Shown here piece after piece: positions 1 through 9,013 of a DNA stretch of 64,000 nt (the first letter of the stretch is position 1; each line of letters starts with the position of its first letter). Position numbers and translations under genes: made by a program. Below the pieces are notes generated by a model. It had not been told where the DNA came from and made no database searches. It saw only the letters and a program-made list of their open reading frames with translations. Origin of the DNA: Paucibacter sediminis (GTDB lineage Bacteria; Pseudomonadota; Gammaproteobacteria; Burkholderiales; Burkholderiaceae_C); assembly GCF_030254645.1 (NCBI RefSeq), contig NZ_CP116346.1:4257001-4321000 (forward strand), written 5' to 3'.

Positions 1-576
1 GTGCAATGCGCGGTGTTCCGCGCCGACGAGCTGCTGGTGCATGGCGAGCTGATCTATGTGTTCGCCGACGCGCAGACCCAGACCCCCAAGCCGGTGCCCG
101 AGACCCTGCGCCAGGCGCTCACCGGCTTCGAGGCTGGCGCGGCCATGGTCGAAGTGCATGTCGGCGCCTGGTCGGAGCTGGGCACCGACGCCAGCCGGAT
201 TCGCCAGGCGGTGTTCGTCGACGAACAGAAGATCCCGGCCGAGATGGAATGGGACGCCGGCGACGCCAGCTGCCTGCATGCGGTGGCCTACAACCGCCTT
301 GGCAAGGCCCTGGCCACGGGCCGACTGCTGGAGCATGTGCCGGGCGTGGCCAAGATCGGCCGCATGGCGGTGCTGCGGCCGATGCGCGGCGGCCAGGTCG
401 GGCGCCAGGTGCTGGAAGCGCTGATGGCGGCCGGCCGCGAGCGCGGCTACCGCGAGGTGCTGCTGCACGCGCAGCTCAGCGCCGCCGGTTTCTACACCCG
501 TGCCGGCTTTGTGCAGCGCGGCCCGGTGTTCGAGGAGGCCGGCATCGGCCATGTGGAGATGGTGCGCGACCTTTGA
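1..576 (+). CDS. Thioesterase-GNAT acetyltransferase fusion (5' truncated)
   Basis: The reading frame is open at base 1, so the N-terminus lies outside the window. The first ~45 visible residues look like the end of a YbgC/FadM-type hotdog acyl-CoA thioesterase (GELIYVFAD, then a P-x-P-x-x-LR-x-AL tail). From about residue 50 a GNAT N-acetyltransferase follows, with VFVDEQKIPAEMEWD, then GRMAVLRPMRGGQVG, the acetyl-CoA-binding beta4-alpha3 signature, and FYTRAGF near the C-terminus. The GNAT part resembles the ElaA/YjcF subgroup. Both substrates are unknown. The reading frame runs through both parts without a stop, so I read it as a genuine fusion rather than two adjacent genes; confirming that needs upstream sequence. 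Confidence 0.8.
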   Translation: MQCAVFRADELLVHGELIYVFADAQTQTPKPVPETLRQALTGFEAGAAMVEVHVGAWSELGTDASRIRQAVFVDEQKIPAEMEWDAGDASCLHAVAYNRLGKALATGRLLEHVPGVAKIGRMAVLRPMRGGQVGRQVLEALMAAGRERGYREVLLHAQLSAAGFYTRAGFVQRGPVFEEAGIGHVEMVRDL

Positions 577-715
577 CCTTTGTCGTTCATGCGCTTCCAT
601 GTGTCGCGCAACGGGCCCAAACTGGGCTTGGTCGGGCACGCCCCCAGTTCGGGGATTGACGCAGCGCACCACCGCACGCGATGCTCCGCGACATCCAAAT
701 CGAAAGAGGCATGTC

Positions 716-2122
716 ATGGTGCGACCCCGACTGATTCCTATTGCTCTGGCCGTCGCCATGTGCAGCGCCGCTGCGCAGGCTTCCGATCTGAGCTATTTGA
801 AGGGCTTGCTGGATGCCACGCCGGCCGGCGGTTGGGTCAAGGCGAATACCAATGTGTTCACGGCGGCGTCGCCGACGGGTGCAGATGCCGCGCCATCGGT
901 GCCAAGTGGCCCGATCGCGGTGACCTACGCTTGGGCAGGCATGGCCTGGGACGGCTCACGCGGCAATATCCTGCTGTTCGGCGGTGGCCACGCCAACTAT
1001 GTCGGTAACGAGGTGTACATCTGGCAAGGCTCGGATGGCACATGGACGCGTGGCAGCCTGCCCAGCAAGGTGGATCTCAGTACTGGCTTCGTGTTGGGGG
1101 CCGGAGCACCGCAGTCCTCGCATACTTACCAAACCACGATCTACGCACCTGGCACCGACCGCCTCGTCGTTTTCGGTGGTGCAGCCTGGAACGGCGGCGG
1201 TGCTCCATCAGATGCAAATGGGCGAACCGGCGCCTGGTGGTGGAACCCGTCGCTGGCCGACCCCAACAAGGTGGGTGGTGGCGACAACACTGGCTGGGAT
1301 AGCACCCGCGCAGGATCCAATTCTTGGCAAGTGCGCCCTTACGATCCCTGGGTTGGTATGGACCCCTTGACCGGACGGAGTTTTGCCAACGGCACCAGCG
1401 CCTATCGCTCAGAAGGCGGCAAGGACGTGGTCTATCTCACCCTGGATCAGAACTCATCCGGCCTGCCCGCCCTGTTCCGCTACGAATTGGGAACGCCGAA
1501 CACGCCTGACAGTTGGTCGCAGGTGGGTATCGATTCAGGTGCGACGTTCTTGAGCTCTGGCGCCGCTGCCATCGACACGGCCCATGGTCTGTTCGTCCGT
1601 ACCGCCATGACGGGTGGCAGCTTCCAGAACGACCTTGCAGTATGGGATCTCTCGAAGAACAACGCCGCGAATCCCTCGTTGAACAAGGAAGTTGGCGTCA
1701 AACTGGTCGATACCAACGGCGGCGACTGGGTTCCCAATTTCTCCACCTCGGTGGCCTATGACTCGGCAACCGGACAGCTCGTATTCTGGGATGGCACTGC
1801 CGGCGGTACGGTCTGGACTGCCAAGGCAGAGTTCCTGCAGGACGGTTCCCTGGATACGGTGTGGACCGTGCACAAGGCTGAAAGCACCACGGCGGCTCAA
1901 CCCAAGGGAAATTTCGGCGACGGTGTGCTCGGCAAGTGGGAGTACGCGCCCGAGCTTGGCGCCTTTATCGCTATGGACACGCCCGATCTCGCTGCCGGCG
2001 ACGCCGGCATCTGGTTGTACAAGCCGCTTGCGGCTGTGCCCGAGGCCAGCACGACAGCAATGCTGACCGTCGGACTGCTGGGGCTGGGCCTTGTCGCCCG
2101 CCGCCGCCGCCGAGTTGCCTGA
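716..2122 (+). CDS. PEP-CTERM sorting domain protein, kelch/galactose-oxidase-like
   Basis: A predicted exported protein of 468 residues. The ATG at 716 is chosen because GAAAGAGG lies just upstream and it opens a signal peptide (MVRPRLIPIALAVAMCSAAAQAS). The body has kelch-like blades: GGGHANYVGNEVYIW near residue 90, then further Gly/Trp-rich strands. It ends in a PEP-CTERM cassette: VPEAS, a hydrophobic helix, then an Arg cluster RRRRR. In this system the tail is recognised by an exosortase and the protein goes to the cell surface or matrix, usually together with exopolysaccharide. No exosortase gene is visible here. The exact function is unknown; a carbohydrate- or matrix-binding role is inference. 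Confidence 0.85.
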   Translation: MVRPRLIPIALAVAMCSAAAQASDLSYLKGLLDATPAGGWVKANTNVFTAASPTGADAAPSVPSGPIAVTYAWAGMAWDGSRGNILLFGGGHANYVGNEVYIWQGSDGTWTRGSLPSKVDLSTGFVLGAGAPQSSHTYQTTIYAPGTDRLVVFGGAAWNGGGAPSDANGRTGAWWWNPSLADPNKVGGGDNTGWDSTRAGSNSWQVRPYDPWVGMDPLTGRSFANGTSAYRSEGGKDVVYLTLDQNSSGLPALFRYELGTPNTPDSWSQVGIDSGATFLSSGAAAIDTAHGLFVRTAMTGGSFQNDLAVWDLSKNNAANPSLNKEVGVKLVDTNGGDWVPNFSTSVAYDSATGQLVFWDGTAGGTVWTAKAEFLQDGSLDTVWTVHKAESTTAAQPKGNFGDGVLGKWEYAPELGAFIAMDTPDLAAGDAGIWLYKPLAAVPEASTTAMLTVGLLGLGLVARRRRRVA

Positions 2123-2128
2123 AGAGCG

Positions 2129-2161
2129 GGCCGCCGCCGGGCCCGGTCGGCGTCGGCGGCC
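2129..2161. terminator. GC-rich hairpin between convergent genes
   Basis: GGCCGCCG (2129-2136) pairs with CGGCGGCC (2154-2161). It sits between the stop of the PEP-CTERM gene and the stop of the convergent DUF4936 gene. There is no T-run, so termination is only suggested by position. Confidence 0.35.
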
Positions 2162-2440
2162 TCAGTGATCCCCTTGTAGCGCCGAGAATATTTCGGCATG
2201 CCTGTCGCCGTCGATGAAAGGCGCCATGGCCGCGGCAATTTTCTGCTCGAGGCCAGGCCCGTCGTGCAAGGATGGGCCGTAGATCTCCATCCAGGTCAAT
2301 CGCGCCCCGTCGCTGTCTTGTCGCTGGAGCAGCCGAACGGGTTCGTCACCGCGCGCGGCCAGGAAAGCGTGCCATGCCTCCGGCGCGCGTTCAGCCACTA
2401 GCCGGTAGTACACGTAAATCTCCGACCTGCCCATTTGCAC
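2162..2440 (-). CDS. DUF4936 family protein
   Basis: A protein of at most 92 residues beginning MQMGRSEIYVYYRL with a GTG start at 2440; an ATG two codons later (2434) is an equally good start. It resembles the DUF4936 family, short ferredoxin-like-fold proteins seen in Betaproteobacteria next to ygfZ. Recognisable features are the YVYYR strand, the WMEIYG strand and a C-terminal H-x-E-x-F segment. It begins directly after the stop codon of ygfZ (2441), so the two are very probably one transcript. No biochemical role is known for the family. Confidence 0.75.
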   Translation of the reverse strand: MQMGRSEIYVYYRLVAERAPEAWHAFLAARGDEPVRLLQRQDSDGARLTWMEIYGPSLHDGPGLEQKIAAAMAPFIDGDRHAEIFSALQGDH

Positions 2441-3388
2441 TTACGCGGGCTCGCGCAGCTCGTAGGGCAGGGGGCGCACCTCGAGCAGCGCTCCGTCGGC
2501 GGCGCCCAGGTGCAGGCTGCCGCCCTCCAAGGCCGCGATCTTGGTTTCGGCCAGCAGCAGGGCGCGGCCGTCGCGCTCGGCCACCGCCGCCACCAGGCCC
2601 GCGGGCTGGCCCGGATCTTCGCTGTGGAAGATTTCCTGGCCGACCTGCGCCGGGGCGGCGGTTTCGAACAGAAAGGTGCGGCGCTTCAGGGTGCCGCGGT
2701 ACTGGCTGCGTGCCACCACCTCCTGGCCGGGGTAGCAGCCCTTCTGGAAGTTCACCCCGCCCAGCAGTTCGAGGTTCAGCATCTGCGGCACGAATTGCTC
2801 CACCGTGGCGGCCTGCACCCAGGCCAGCCCGCTTTGCACGTCCAGCCACTGCCAGTCGGCGGCGCTCAGCGCCGGCAGCGCGGGCGCCGGTGCCGTGGCG
2901 GGCAGGGCCAGCAGATAGCGCGCCTGGCCGGCCGCCTGACCGGCCACATTCGGCAGCCGCAAGACCTGACCCTCGTTGAAAGCTGCCAGGTCCCAGGTCT
3001 GGGCCGGCGCCACCGCGCCCAGCCAGGCGCTGGCCGGCGCGCCCGCCAGGCCCCAGAGCTGGAACTCGGCCGTGGCATCGCTGAGCTTGCACTTGGCGCG
3101 CATCACGAACATGCTCAAACGCTTGAGCGTCGGCGCCAGCAGCTCCACCGGCAGCACCAGCAAGAGCTCCTCGGGCCCGCTCTTCCAGCCGACCAGGGTG
3201 GCCAGCAGGCGGCCCTTGGCGGAGCAGTAGCCGGCCAGGCGGGCCTGGCCGTCGCCCAGCAGGGCGAAGTCCTGGGTCAGCTGGCTGTGCAGGAACTTGG
3301 CGGCCTCGGCGCCGGCCGCGCGGATCACGCCGAATTGGGTCAGCCGCAGCGCGGCGCCGGAGAGGGGGGCGATGGTTTCTTGGCTCAT
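2441..3388 (-). CDS. ygfZ: tRNA-modifying/Fe-S maintenance protein YgfZ
   Basis: A 315-residue folate-binding protein of the YgfZ/GcvT-like family. YgfZ uses a tetrahydrofolate-type cofactor to support assembly or repair of certain Fe-S enzymes such as MiaB. The diagnostic motif KGCYPGQEVVARSQYRG, with the conserved Cys in K-G-C-Y-x-G-Q-E, lies around residue 228. The length is normal for betaproteobacterial YgfZ. It is divergent from mltG, with 83 bases between the starts, and is followed without a gap by the DUF4936 gene. Confidence 0.93.
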   Translation of the reverse strand: MSQETIAPLSGAALRLTQFGVIRAAGAEAAKFLHSQLTQDFALLGDGQARLAGYCSAKGRLLATLVGWKSGPEELLLVLPVELLAPTLKRLSMFVMRAKCKLSDATAEFQLWGLAGAPASAWLGAVAPAQTWDLAAFNEGQVLRLPNVAGQAAGQARYLLALPATAPAPALPALSAADWQWLDVQSGLAWVQAATVEQFVPQMLNLELLGGVNFQKGCYPGQEVVARSQYRGTLKRRTFLFETAAPAQVGQEIFHSEDPGQPAGLVAAVAERDGRALLLAETKIAALEGGSLHLGAADGALLEVRPLPYELREPA

Positions 3389-3471
3389 GGGGGGCGATTA
3401 TCATCAGCGCCCGCCAACACCGCCTCCATCACTGCCGCATCCAGGGCGGCTTGCAAGGACATTTCGAGACC

Positions 3472-4476
3472 ATGAAGACATTGGGCAAGGCCCTGCTGAC
3501 CCTTTCCTTGATGGCGCTGCTGGCCCTGGGCGCGGCTGCGGCCGGCGCCTGGTGGTGGCTGCAGCGGCCGATGACGCTGGCGGCGCCCTCGGTCGAGCTC
3601 TCGATCGAGGCCGGCAGCTCGCCGCGCGAGGTGGCCCAGGCCTGGGTGGCGGCCGGGGTGCAGGAGGATGCGCGAGTGCTGTACCAATGGTTCCGCTGGT
3701 CGGGCCAGGCCAAGCAGATACGCGCCGGCAGCTACGAGATCCACCAGGGCGCCACGCCGCGCGAACTGCTCGCCAAGATGGTGCGCGGCGACGAGGTGCT
3801 CGAGCAGGTGCGCCTCATCGAGGGCTGGACCTTCCGCCAATGGCGCGCCGCGCTGGCCGCCGCGCCGGCGCTCAAGCACCAGACCGCCGAACTCGGCGAG
3901 GCCGACATCATGGCCGCCCTGGGGGCGCCGGGCCAGCACCCGGAAGGGCGCTTCTTTCCCGACACCTATGCCTACAGCCGCGGCGTCAGCGACCTCACCG
4001 TGCTCAGGCGCGCCTACCGCACGATGGGCCGGAAGCTGGACGCGGCCTGGGCCGGCCGGGCCGAGAAGCTGCCGCTCAAGTCGCCCGACGAGGCGCTGAT
4101 CCTGGCCTCCATCGTCGAGAAGGAGACCGGCGCCGCGGCCGACCGCAGCCTGGTGGCTGCCGTGTTCGTGAACCGCCTGCGCCTCGGCATGCCCTTGCAG
4201 ACCGACCCCAGCGTGATCTATGGCCTGGGTGCGGCCTTCGACGGCAATCTGCGCAAGCGCGACCTGCTGGCCGACACGCCCTACAACAGCTACACCCGCG
4301 GCGGCCTGCCGCCCACCCCCATCGCCATGCCGGGCGCCGCCTCGCTGGCCGCGGCCCTGCACCCGGCGCCCTCGCGCGCGCTCTATTTCGTGGCGCGCGG
4401 CGATGGCAGCAGCGAATTCAGCGATGACCTGGCCGCGCATAATCGCGCCGTCAACAAATACCAGCGCGGCAAGTGA
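3472..4476 (+). CDS. mltG: Endolytic murein transglycosylase MltG
   Basis: An inner-membrane lytic transglycosylase of 334 residues that cleaves nascent peptidoglycan and is thought to set glycan chain length. An N-terminal membrane anchor spans about residues 5-28, followed by a LysM-like segment and the YceG catalytic domain. The catalytic Glu lies in ASIVEKETG, followed by [21 protein letters not shown] and [13 protein letters not shown]. The ATG at 3472 gives the membrane anchor directly; an in-frame TTG at 3451 is less likely. Its TGA overlaps the GTG start of tmk, so mltG-tmk-holB are translationally coupled, an arrangement common in proteobacteria. Confidence 0.95.
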   Translation: MKTLGKALLTLSLMALLALGAAAAGAWWWLQRPMTLAAPSVELSIEAGSSPREVAQAWVAAGVQEDARVLYQWFRWSGQAKQIRAGSYEIHQGATPRELLAKMVRGDEVLEQVRLIEGWTFRQWRAALAAAPALKHQTAELGEADIMAALGAPGQHPEGRFFPDTYAYSRGVSDLTVLRRAYRTMGRKLDAAWAGRAEKLPLKSPDEALILASIVEKETGAAADRSLVAAVFVNRLRLGMPLQTDPSVIYGLGAAFDGNLRKRDLLADTPYNSYTRGGLPPTPIAMPGAASLAAALHPAPSRALYFVARGDGSSEFSDDLAAHNRAVNKYQRGK

Positions 4477-5105
4477 GCTTTTATCCCCGTTTCATCAGCA
4501 TTGAAGGCATCGACGGTGCCGGCAAGTCGACCCATATCGCCGCCCTGACCGAACGCCTGGCCGCCGGCGGGGCCAAGGTCTTGAACACCCGCGAACCCGG
4601 CGGCACCGAGCTGGCCGAGCGCCTGCGCGAGTTGGTGCTGCACAGCGGCATGGACGGCCTGACCGAGGCGTTGCTGGTGTTTGCCGGCCGGCGCGACCAT
4701 TTGCAGCGCGTCATCGAGCCGGCCCTGGCGGCCGGCCAGACAGTGCTGTGCGACCGCTTCACCGACGCCACCTTCGCCTACCAGGGCGCCGGCCGCGGCA
4801 TGGACCTGCAGGTGCTGGCGACGCTGGAGCAATGGGTGCAGCAGGGTCCCCGGGGTCTTCTTCGTCAACCCGATCTGACGATCTGGTTCGACCTGCCGCC
4901 CGCCACCGCCGCGCAGCGCCGCGCCGCGGCGCGCGAGGCCGATCGTTTCGAGCAGCAGGACCTGGACTTCTTCGAGCGCGTGCGCGCCGGCTACGCGGCA
5001 CGCGCCGCAGCCGCGCCGGCGCGCTTTGCCCGCATCGACGCCAGCGGCACGGTCGACGAGGTCGCGGCGCAATTGCGTGCCGTGATGGAGGCGCGGGGAT
5101 GCTAG
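4473..5105 (+). CDS. tmk: Thymidylate kinase
   Basis: Phosphorylates dTMP to dTDP with ATP in the dTTP pathway. The 210-residue protein has the P-loop GIDGAGKST near residue 11, the dTMP-binding [10 protein letters not shown], and [16 protein letters not shown], the DR(F/Y) catalytic loop followed by the TMP-binding segment. It starts with GTG at 4473, overlapping the mltG stop by four bases (GTGA), and ends inside the start of holB. The LID region ([26 protein letters not shown]) is of the usual bacterial type. Confidence 0.96.
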   Translation: MSFYPRFISIEGIDGAGKSTHIAALTERLAAGGAKVLNTREPGGTELAERLRELVLHSGMDGLTEALLVFAGRRDHLQRVIEPALAAGQTVLCDRFTDATFAYQGAGRGMDLQVLATLEQWVQQGPRGLLRQPDLTIWFDLPPATAAQRRAAAREADRFEQQDLDFFERVRAGYAARAAAAPARFARIDASGTVDEVAAQLRAVMEARGC

Positions 5106-6121
5106 GCCCCGACGGCAAGCTGCCGCTGCCCTGGCTGGAGGCGCCGCTGGCGCAGGCGCTGGCGAACGCGCGCTCGCATGCGCTGCTGGTGCAGGGCCCG
5201 GCCGGCGTGGGCCAGTTCGACATGGCCCTGCTGCTGGCCCAGTCCTGGTTGTGCGAGGCGCCGGCCGCCGGCAAGCTGGCCTGTGGCCGCTGCGCCGCCT
5301 GCCACCTGTTCCTGGCCCATGCCCATCCGGACTTCATGGTGCTGCTGCCCGAGGCCTTGCGCGAGAGCCTGGGCTACGGCGCCGATGACGAGGAGGGCGG
5401 TGCCGAGGCCAAGACCGGCAAGGCCAGCAAGGCCAAGCCCAGCCGCGAGATCAAGATCGATGCGGTGCGCCAGATGCTGGGTTTCGCCCAGGTCACGGCG
5501 GCGCGCGGGCGCGCCAAGGTGGTGGTGGTCTATCCCGCCGAGGCGCTCAACACCGTGGCGGCGAACGCCTTGCTGAAGACCCTGGAAGAGCCGGCCGGCA
5601 TGCTGCGTTTCGCGCTTGCCAGCAGTGCCCCCGAGGCCTTGCTGCCCACCATACGCAGCCGCTGCCAGCCGGTGCCACTGGGTCTGCCGCCGCAGGAACT
5701 GGCGCAGGCCTGGCTGGCCGAGCAGGGCGTGGAGGCGGCCGAGGTGCTGCTGGCCGCCACCGGCGGCCGCCCGCAGGAGGCGCTGGCCTGGTATGCCGAC
5801 GGCGTGCGCGCCCAGGCCTGGCTGGAGCTGCCGCGCCGCGTGGCGCGCGGCGAAAGCGCGGCGCTGAGCGACTGGCCGGTGCCGCGCGCCATCGCCGCGC
5901 TGCAGCGCCTCACCCACGACCTGCTGCGCGGCAGCCATGGCGCGCCGCCCAGCTATTTCCCGCCCACGGCCCTGCCCAAGCCGCGCGGCGCGGCCGGCCT
6001 GCATGCCTGGGGCCGGGCCTTGCAGGACGCGGCGCGGCATGCCGAGCACCCGCTCAACGCCGGGCTGCTGATGGAATCGCTGGTGGCACAGGGGCAGCGC
6101 GCGATGCGCGTGGCGGCCTGA
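5099..6121 (+). CDS. holB: DNA polymerase III subunit delta'
   Basis: A clamp-loader subunit of 340 residues, the non-catalytic AAA+ partner that holds the complex open. The nucleotide loop is degenerate (QGPAGVGQF, lacking the P-loop Lys), as expected for delta', and the Zn module is present (a Cys, then CGRCAAC). There is an insertion rich in Asp, Glu and Lys around residues 95-118 ([18 protein letters not shown]). The SRC sensor-1 region appears as IRSRCQP. The ATG at 5099 overlaps the tmk stop (ATGCTAG). This is the third gene of the mltG-tmk-holB unit. Confidence 0.93.
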   Translation: MLGPDGKLPLPWLEAPLAQALANARSHALLVQGPAGVGQFDMALLLAQSWLCEAPAAGKLACGRCAACHLFLAHAHPDFMVLLPEALRESLGYGADDEEGGAEAKTGKASKAKPSREIKIDAVRQMLGFAQVTAARGRAKVVVVYPAEALNTVAANALLKTLEEPAGMLRFALASSAPEALLPTIRSRCQPVPLGLPPQELAQAWLAEQGVEAAEVLLAATGGRPQEALAWYADGVRAQAWLELPRRVARGESAALSDWPVPRAIAALQRLTHDLLRGSHGAPPSYFPPTALPKPRGAAGLHAWGRALQDAARHAEHPLNAGLLMESLVAQGQRAMRVAA

Positions 6122-6200
6122 ACGAGAAAAGCAGAGAAGCTCCCGCTTGTCGGTGCATTCGCGCGGATAGGCGGCCTTGACCTTCGCTACACTGCCGCTT

Positions 6201-6602
6201 ATGAGTGAAATTCCAACCAAGCCCCAGGCCGCTGCCCTGGCAGCCGTGCCGGCTGGCGGGGGTGCGCGCCCGAGCGTGGTGCAGTTGGTCTTCAAGGAAA
6301 AGGGCGCGCTCTATGCCGCCTACATTCCCATCTTCACCGACGGCGGCATCTTCGTGCCGACCACGCGCGACTACAAGCTGGGCGAGGACATCTATCTGCT
6401 GATGATGCTGCCCGAGGACCCGCAGCGTTACCCGGTGGCCGGCAAGATTGCCTGGATCACCCCGGCGAATGCCTCGGCCGGCCGCACCCAGGGCGTGGGC
6501 GTGCGCTTTCCGGGCGACGAGAAAACCCGCCTCATCAAGCTGAAGATCGAAGAGATGCTGGGCACCTCGATTTCCTCGGCCAAGGCGACGCAGACCATCT
6601 GA
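6201..6602 (+). CDS. pilZ: PilZ domain protein (type IV pilus PilZ-like)
   Basis: A 133-residue PilZ-domain protein. It has a proline- and alanine-rich leader, a strand with FVPTTRDYKLGEDIYLLM, then VAGKIAWITP and the GVGVRFPGDEK end strand. The RxxxR c-di-GMP-binding motif is not evident before the barrel, which matches the atypical PilZ of type IV pilus assembly; that protein acts through PilB/FimX rather than by binding c-di-GMP tightly. Its place after holB and before tatD is the same in many Betaproteobacteria. The ATG at 6201 is preferred over an upstream in-frame codon because it begins the family's normal N-terminus. Confidence 0.85.
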   Translation: MSEIPTKPQAAALAAVPAGGGARPSVVQLVFKEKGALYAAYIPIFTDGGIFVPTTRDYKLGEDIYLLMMLPEDPQRYPVAGKIAWITPANASAGRTQGVGVRFPGDEKTRLIKLKIEEMLGTSISSAKATQTI

Positions 6603-6653
6603 CTCCTTTTGACATACGGCGCGCCGCCCGGCGCGGACCCGTGTGAGGCTGCC

Positions 6654-7436
6654 ATGTACATCGACTCCCATTGCCATCTGAGCTTTCCCGAGCTCAAGGC
6701 CAATCTGCCGCAGATCCTGGCCGAGATGCAGGCCGCGCGCGTGACGCAGGCGATCTGCATCTGCACCACCATGGAAGAGTTTCCCGAGGTGCGTGCGCTG
6801 GCCCATGCGCACCCGCAGCTCTTCGCCACCGTGGGCGTGCACCCGGACAACGAGGACGTGCACGAGCCCAGCGTGGCCGAGCTGGTGGCGGGCGCGCAGG
6901 ACCCCAGGGTGCTGGCCATCGGCGAGACCGGCCTGGACTATTACCGCCTGGGCGAGCGCACCCTGGCCGACATGGAATGGCAGCGCGAGCGCTTTCGCAC
7001 CCATATCCGCGCCGCCCGCCAGGCCGCCAAGCCGATGGTGATCCACACGCGCAGCAGCGCCGCGCACACGCTGGAGATCCTGAAGGAGGAGGGCGGCGAG
7101 CAGGCCGGCGGGGTGTTCCATTGCTTCACCGAGAGCCTGGAGGTGGCCAAGGCAGCGGTGGATCTGGGCTTCTATATCTCGTTCTCGGGCATCCTGACCT
7201 TCAAGAACGCCGCCGACCTGCGCGCGGTGGCGCTGGCCCTGCCGCTTGACCATCTGCTGATCGAGACCGACAGCCCCTATCTCGCCCCCATGCCCTACCG
7301 CGGCAAGACCAACAGCCCGGCCTATGTGCCCCATGTGGCGGAACATCTGGCGGCCGTGAAGGGTCTGGCGGTGGAAGCGGTGGCCGAGGCCTGCAGTGCC
7401 AACACCAGGCGGCTGTTCCGCCTGCCCGAGGCCTGA
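6654..7436 (+). CDS. tatD: TatD family metal-dependent DNase/hydrolase
   Basis: A cytosolic TIM-barrel metallohydrolase of 260 residues, with reported 3'-5' exonuclease and DNA repair roles in the family. Metal ligands are visible: DSHCHLSF at the N-terminus (HxH), GETGLDYYR (Glu), IHTRS (His), FHCFTES (His) and ETDSPYLAP (Asp). The ATG at 6654 gives the family-typical start M-Y-I-D-S-H-C-H. It follows the PilZ gene by 51 bases and is followed after one base by the ankyrin gene, so co-transcription is likely. Confidence 0.93.
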   Translation: MYIDSHCHLSFPELKANLPQILAEMQAARVTQAICICTTMEEFPEVRALAHAHPQLFATVGVHPDNEDVHEPSVAELVAGAQDPRVLAIGETGLDYYRLGERTLADMEWQRERFRTHIRAARQAAKPMVIHTRSSAAHTLEILKEEGGEQAGGVFHCFTESLEVAKAAVDLGFYISFSGILTFKNAADLRAVALALPLDHLLIETDSPYLAPMPYRGKTNSPAYVPHVAEHLAAVKGLAVEAVAEACSANTRRLFRLPEA

Positions 7437-7437
7437 G

Positions 7438-8115
7438 ATGGGCGCAATACGCCTGCGCGTCTGGGTGGGGCTGTGGCTGGGCCTGCTGCTGGCCATGCCC
7501 GCCCTGCTGCATGCGCAGGCAGCTGGCGCCCAGGCCGGCGATCCATTGACCGAGCAGTGGCTGGCGGCCGCGCAGCGCGACAACGCCGGCCTCATCATGA
7601 CCCTGATGTTGCGCGGCACCGACCCCAATCTGCGCAATGCCGAGCGCCAGACCGCGCTGCATCTGGCGCTGCGCAACGAAGCCGACAAGACCGTCCAGAC
7701 CCTGCTCAAGCATCCCGGCCTGGACGTCAACGCCATCAACCAGGCAGGCGAGACGCCGCTCATGCTGGCGGCCCTGAAGGCGCGGCTGGACTGGATGAAG
7801 GCCCTGGTGGCGCGCGGCGCGCTCGTCAACGAACCCGGCTGGACCGCCCTGCATTACGCCTGCAGCGGCCCCGATCGCGGCGCGGTGCGCTGGTTGCTGG
7901 AGCAGGGCGCCGAGATCGACGCGCGCTCGCCCAATGGCAGCACGCCACTGATGATGGCGGCCGGCTACGGCGAGAGCAGCAGCGTCGAGGTGCTGCTGAA
8001 GGCCGGTGCCGATGCCGGCCTGCGCAACGAGCAGGGCATGGACGCGGCGGACTTCGCACGCCGCGCCGGACGCGATCGGGTGGCCGAGCAAATTGCCCTG
8101 GCGCGCAAACGTTGA
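7438..8115 (+). CDS. Exported ankyrin-repeat protein
   Basis: A 225-residue protein with a signal peptide (cleavage probably after LLHAQA, about residue 26) and four to five ankyrin repeats. Repeats are seen at TALHLALRNEA, GETPLMLAALKARLDWM, GWTALHYACSGPD, GSTPLMMAAGYGESS and GMDAADFARRAGRD. It is predicted periplasmic and probably mediates protein-protein contacts; the partner is unknown. The start lies one base after the tatD stop, so it is probably translated from the tatD transcript. Confidence 0.87.
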   Translation: MGAIRLRVWVGLWLGLLLAMPALLHAQAAGAQAGDPLTEQWLAAAQRDNAGLIMTLMLRGTDPNLRNAERQTALHLALRNEADKTVQTLLKHPGLDVNAINQAGETPLMLAALKARLDWMKALVARGALVNEPGWTALHYACSGPDRGAVRWLLEQGAEIDARSPNGSTPLMMAAGYGESSSVEVLLKAGADAGLRNEQGMDAADFARRAGRDRVAEQIALARKR

Positions 8116-8236
8116 ATAAGGCTTGCGCCGCAGCACCGGCGTAGGAACTTGCCTGACAAGCGGTTTGGCCCTGGGCCGACTGACGCAAGCCGCCGCCGCT
8201 CCCTACAGTTGCTCCCATACCTACCGGAGCAAAACC

Positions 8237-8491
8237 ATGCGCCTGAACCCCAACGCCACTTCGCTCGTCGATCCCTTCGCCATGCTGCTGGACCTGGACA
8301 GCGTGGTGTTCGCGATGGAACATTCCGAGCGCCTCAGCCGCCTGCGCAGCCGCATCTACCGCCCGCTGGACAAGCCGCTGATCCCCAAGGGCAAGGCCGC
8401 ACTGAAGGCGCTCAGCGAGCTGGCCGACTTCGACCGCATGGTCGATGACGCCGGCCTCGAATGCGACGCCGACGACACACAGGCCTGCTGA
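8237..8491 (+). CDS. Small hypothetical protein
   Basis: An 84-residue protein beginning MRLNPNATSLVDPFAMLLDL and ending in an acidic tail with two Cys. The middle is helical and basic (HSERLSRLRSRIYRPLDKPLIPKG). It has no membrane segment and no domain I recognise. The ATG at 8237 was chosen because ACCGGAGC lies just upstream; an upstream in-frame codon at 8123 would add a low-complexity leader. Codon use matches the neighbours, which supports a real gene of the chromosome's own lineage. Function unknown. Confidence 0.7.
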   Translation: MRLNPNATSLVDPFAMLLDLDSVVFAMEHSERLSRLRSRIYRPLDKPLIPKGKAALKALSELADFDRMVDDAGLECDADDTQAC

Positions 8492-8501
8492 CGCAGCTGC
8501 G

Positions 8502-8789
8502 CTAGGGCGCGTCCTGCACGCGCAAGTCGAACTCGCGCAACATCACCGGCTCGAGCGCACCCTCGGCGACGCGGCGCAACACCGCGACATTGATCAATGC
8601 CGCGAAGCGCTGATAGGTCTCCAGCGGATCGTCGTCGACGGCCTCGGGGCGAAACCGGTAATGCAGGGCGCGCCGGCTGACGCTGGCCCCCACCAGCGCA
8701 TCCCCATGAGAGACCCAGAAGCGCACGGCCTCCGAATCGGGATGAAAGTAGGCGTCGTGTGACAAGGCGGGCTCCATTGGTTGCATCAA
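8502..8789 (-). CDS. DUF1488-like hypothetical protein
   Basis: A 95-residue cytosolic protein with the layout of DUF1488: an N-terminal AVRFWVSHGDALVGASVSRRAL (strand, turn, then the V-x-S-x-x-A-L helix), and a C-terminal helix with FAALINVAVLRRVAEG. Family members are short and of unknown function in proteobacteria. It overlaps the end of the upstream glycine-zipper lipoprotein gene by four bases on the same strand, so the two form a small operon. The family assignment is by pattern only. Confidence 0.65.
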   Translation of the reverse strand: MMQPMEPALSHDAYFHPDSEAVRFWVSHGDALVGASVSRRALHYRFRPEAVDDDPLETYQRFAALINVAVLRRVAEGALEPVMLREFDLRVQDAP

Positions 8790-9013
8790 CGCTTCTTGTC
8801 CTTCTCCAGTTCATTGGCAATCACACCGCCGATGACGGCACCGCCCACGGTGCCCACTGTGCTGCCGCCAGTCAACACCGCGCCGCCCACGGCGCCAACG
8901 CCAGCCCCCACGGCCACATTGCGATCGCGGTGCGACATGCCCGCGCAGGCGCTCAGGCCAAGCAGGAGAATCAGTGAGCACAGGCTGATCTGAGTACGGT
9001 AGCGATTGATCAT
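8786..9013 (-). CDS. Glycine-zipper lipoprotein (OsmB/YMGG-like)
   Basis: A 75-residue lipoprotein. The signal peptide ends in a lipobox LSAC (Cys about residue 23). The mature part is a glycine zipper (GAGVGAVGGAVLTGGSTVGTVGGAVIGGVIA, given here by its repeating G-x-x-x-G pattern) with a basic end KDKKR. Members of this family sit in the outer membrane and are often induced by osmotic or envelope stress. It is the first gene of a two-gene unit with the DUF1488-like gene. It is also the last clearly chromosomal gene before the lower-GC block. Confidence 0.85.
   Translation of the reverse strand: MINRYRTQISLCSLILLLGLSACAGMSHRDRNVAVGAGVGAVGGAVLTGGSTVGTVGGAVIGGVIANELEKDKKR

Noticed and set aside
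8118-8195. GGCTTGCG/CGCAAGCC inverted repeat after the ankyrin gene
   Set aside because: The loop is about 57 bases with no T-run, so a terminator is not supported.
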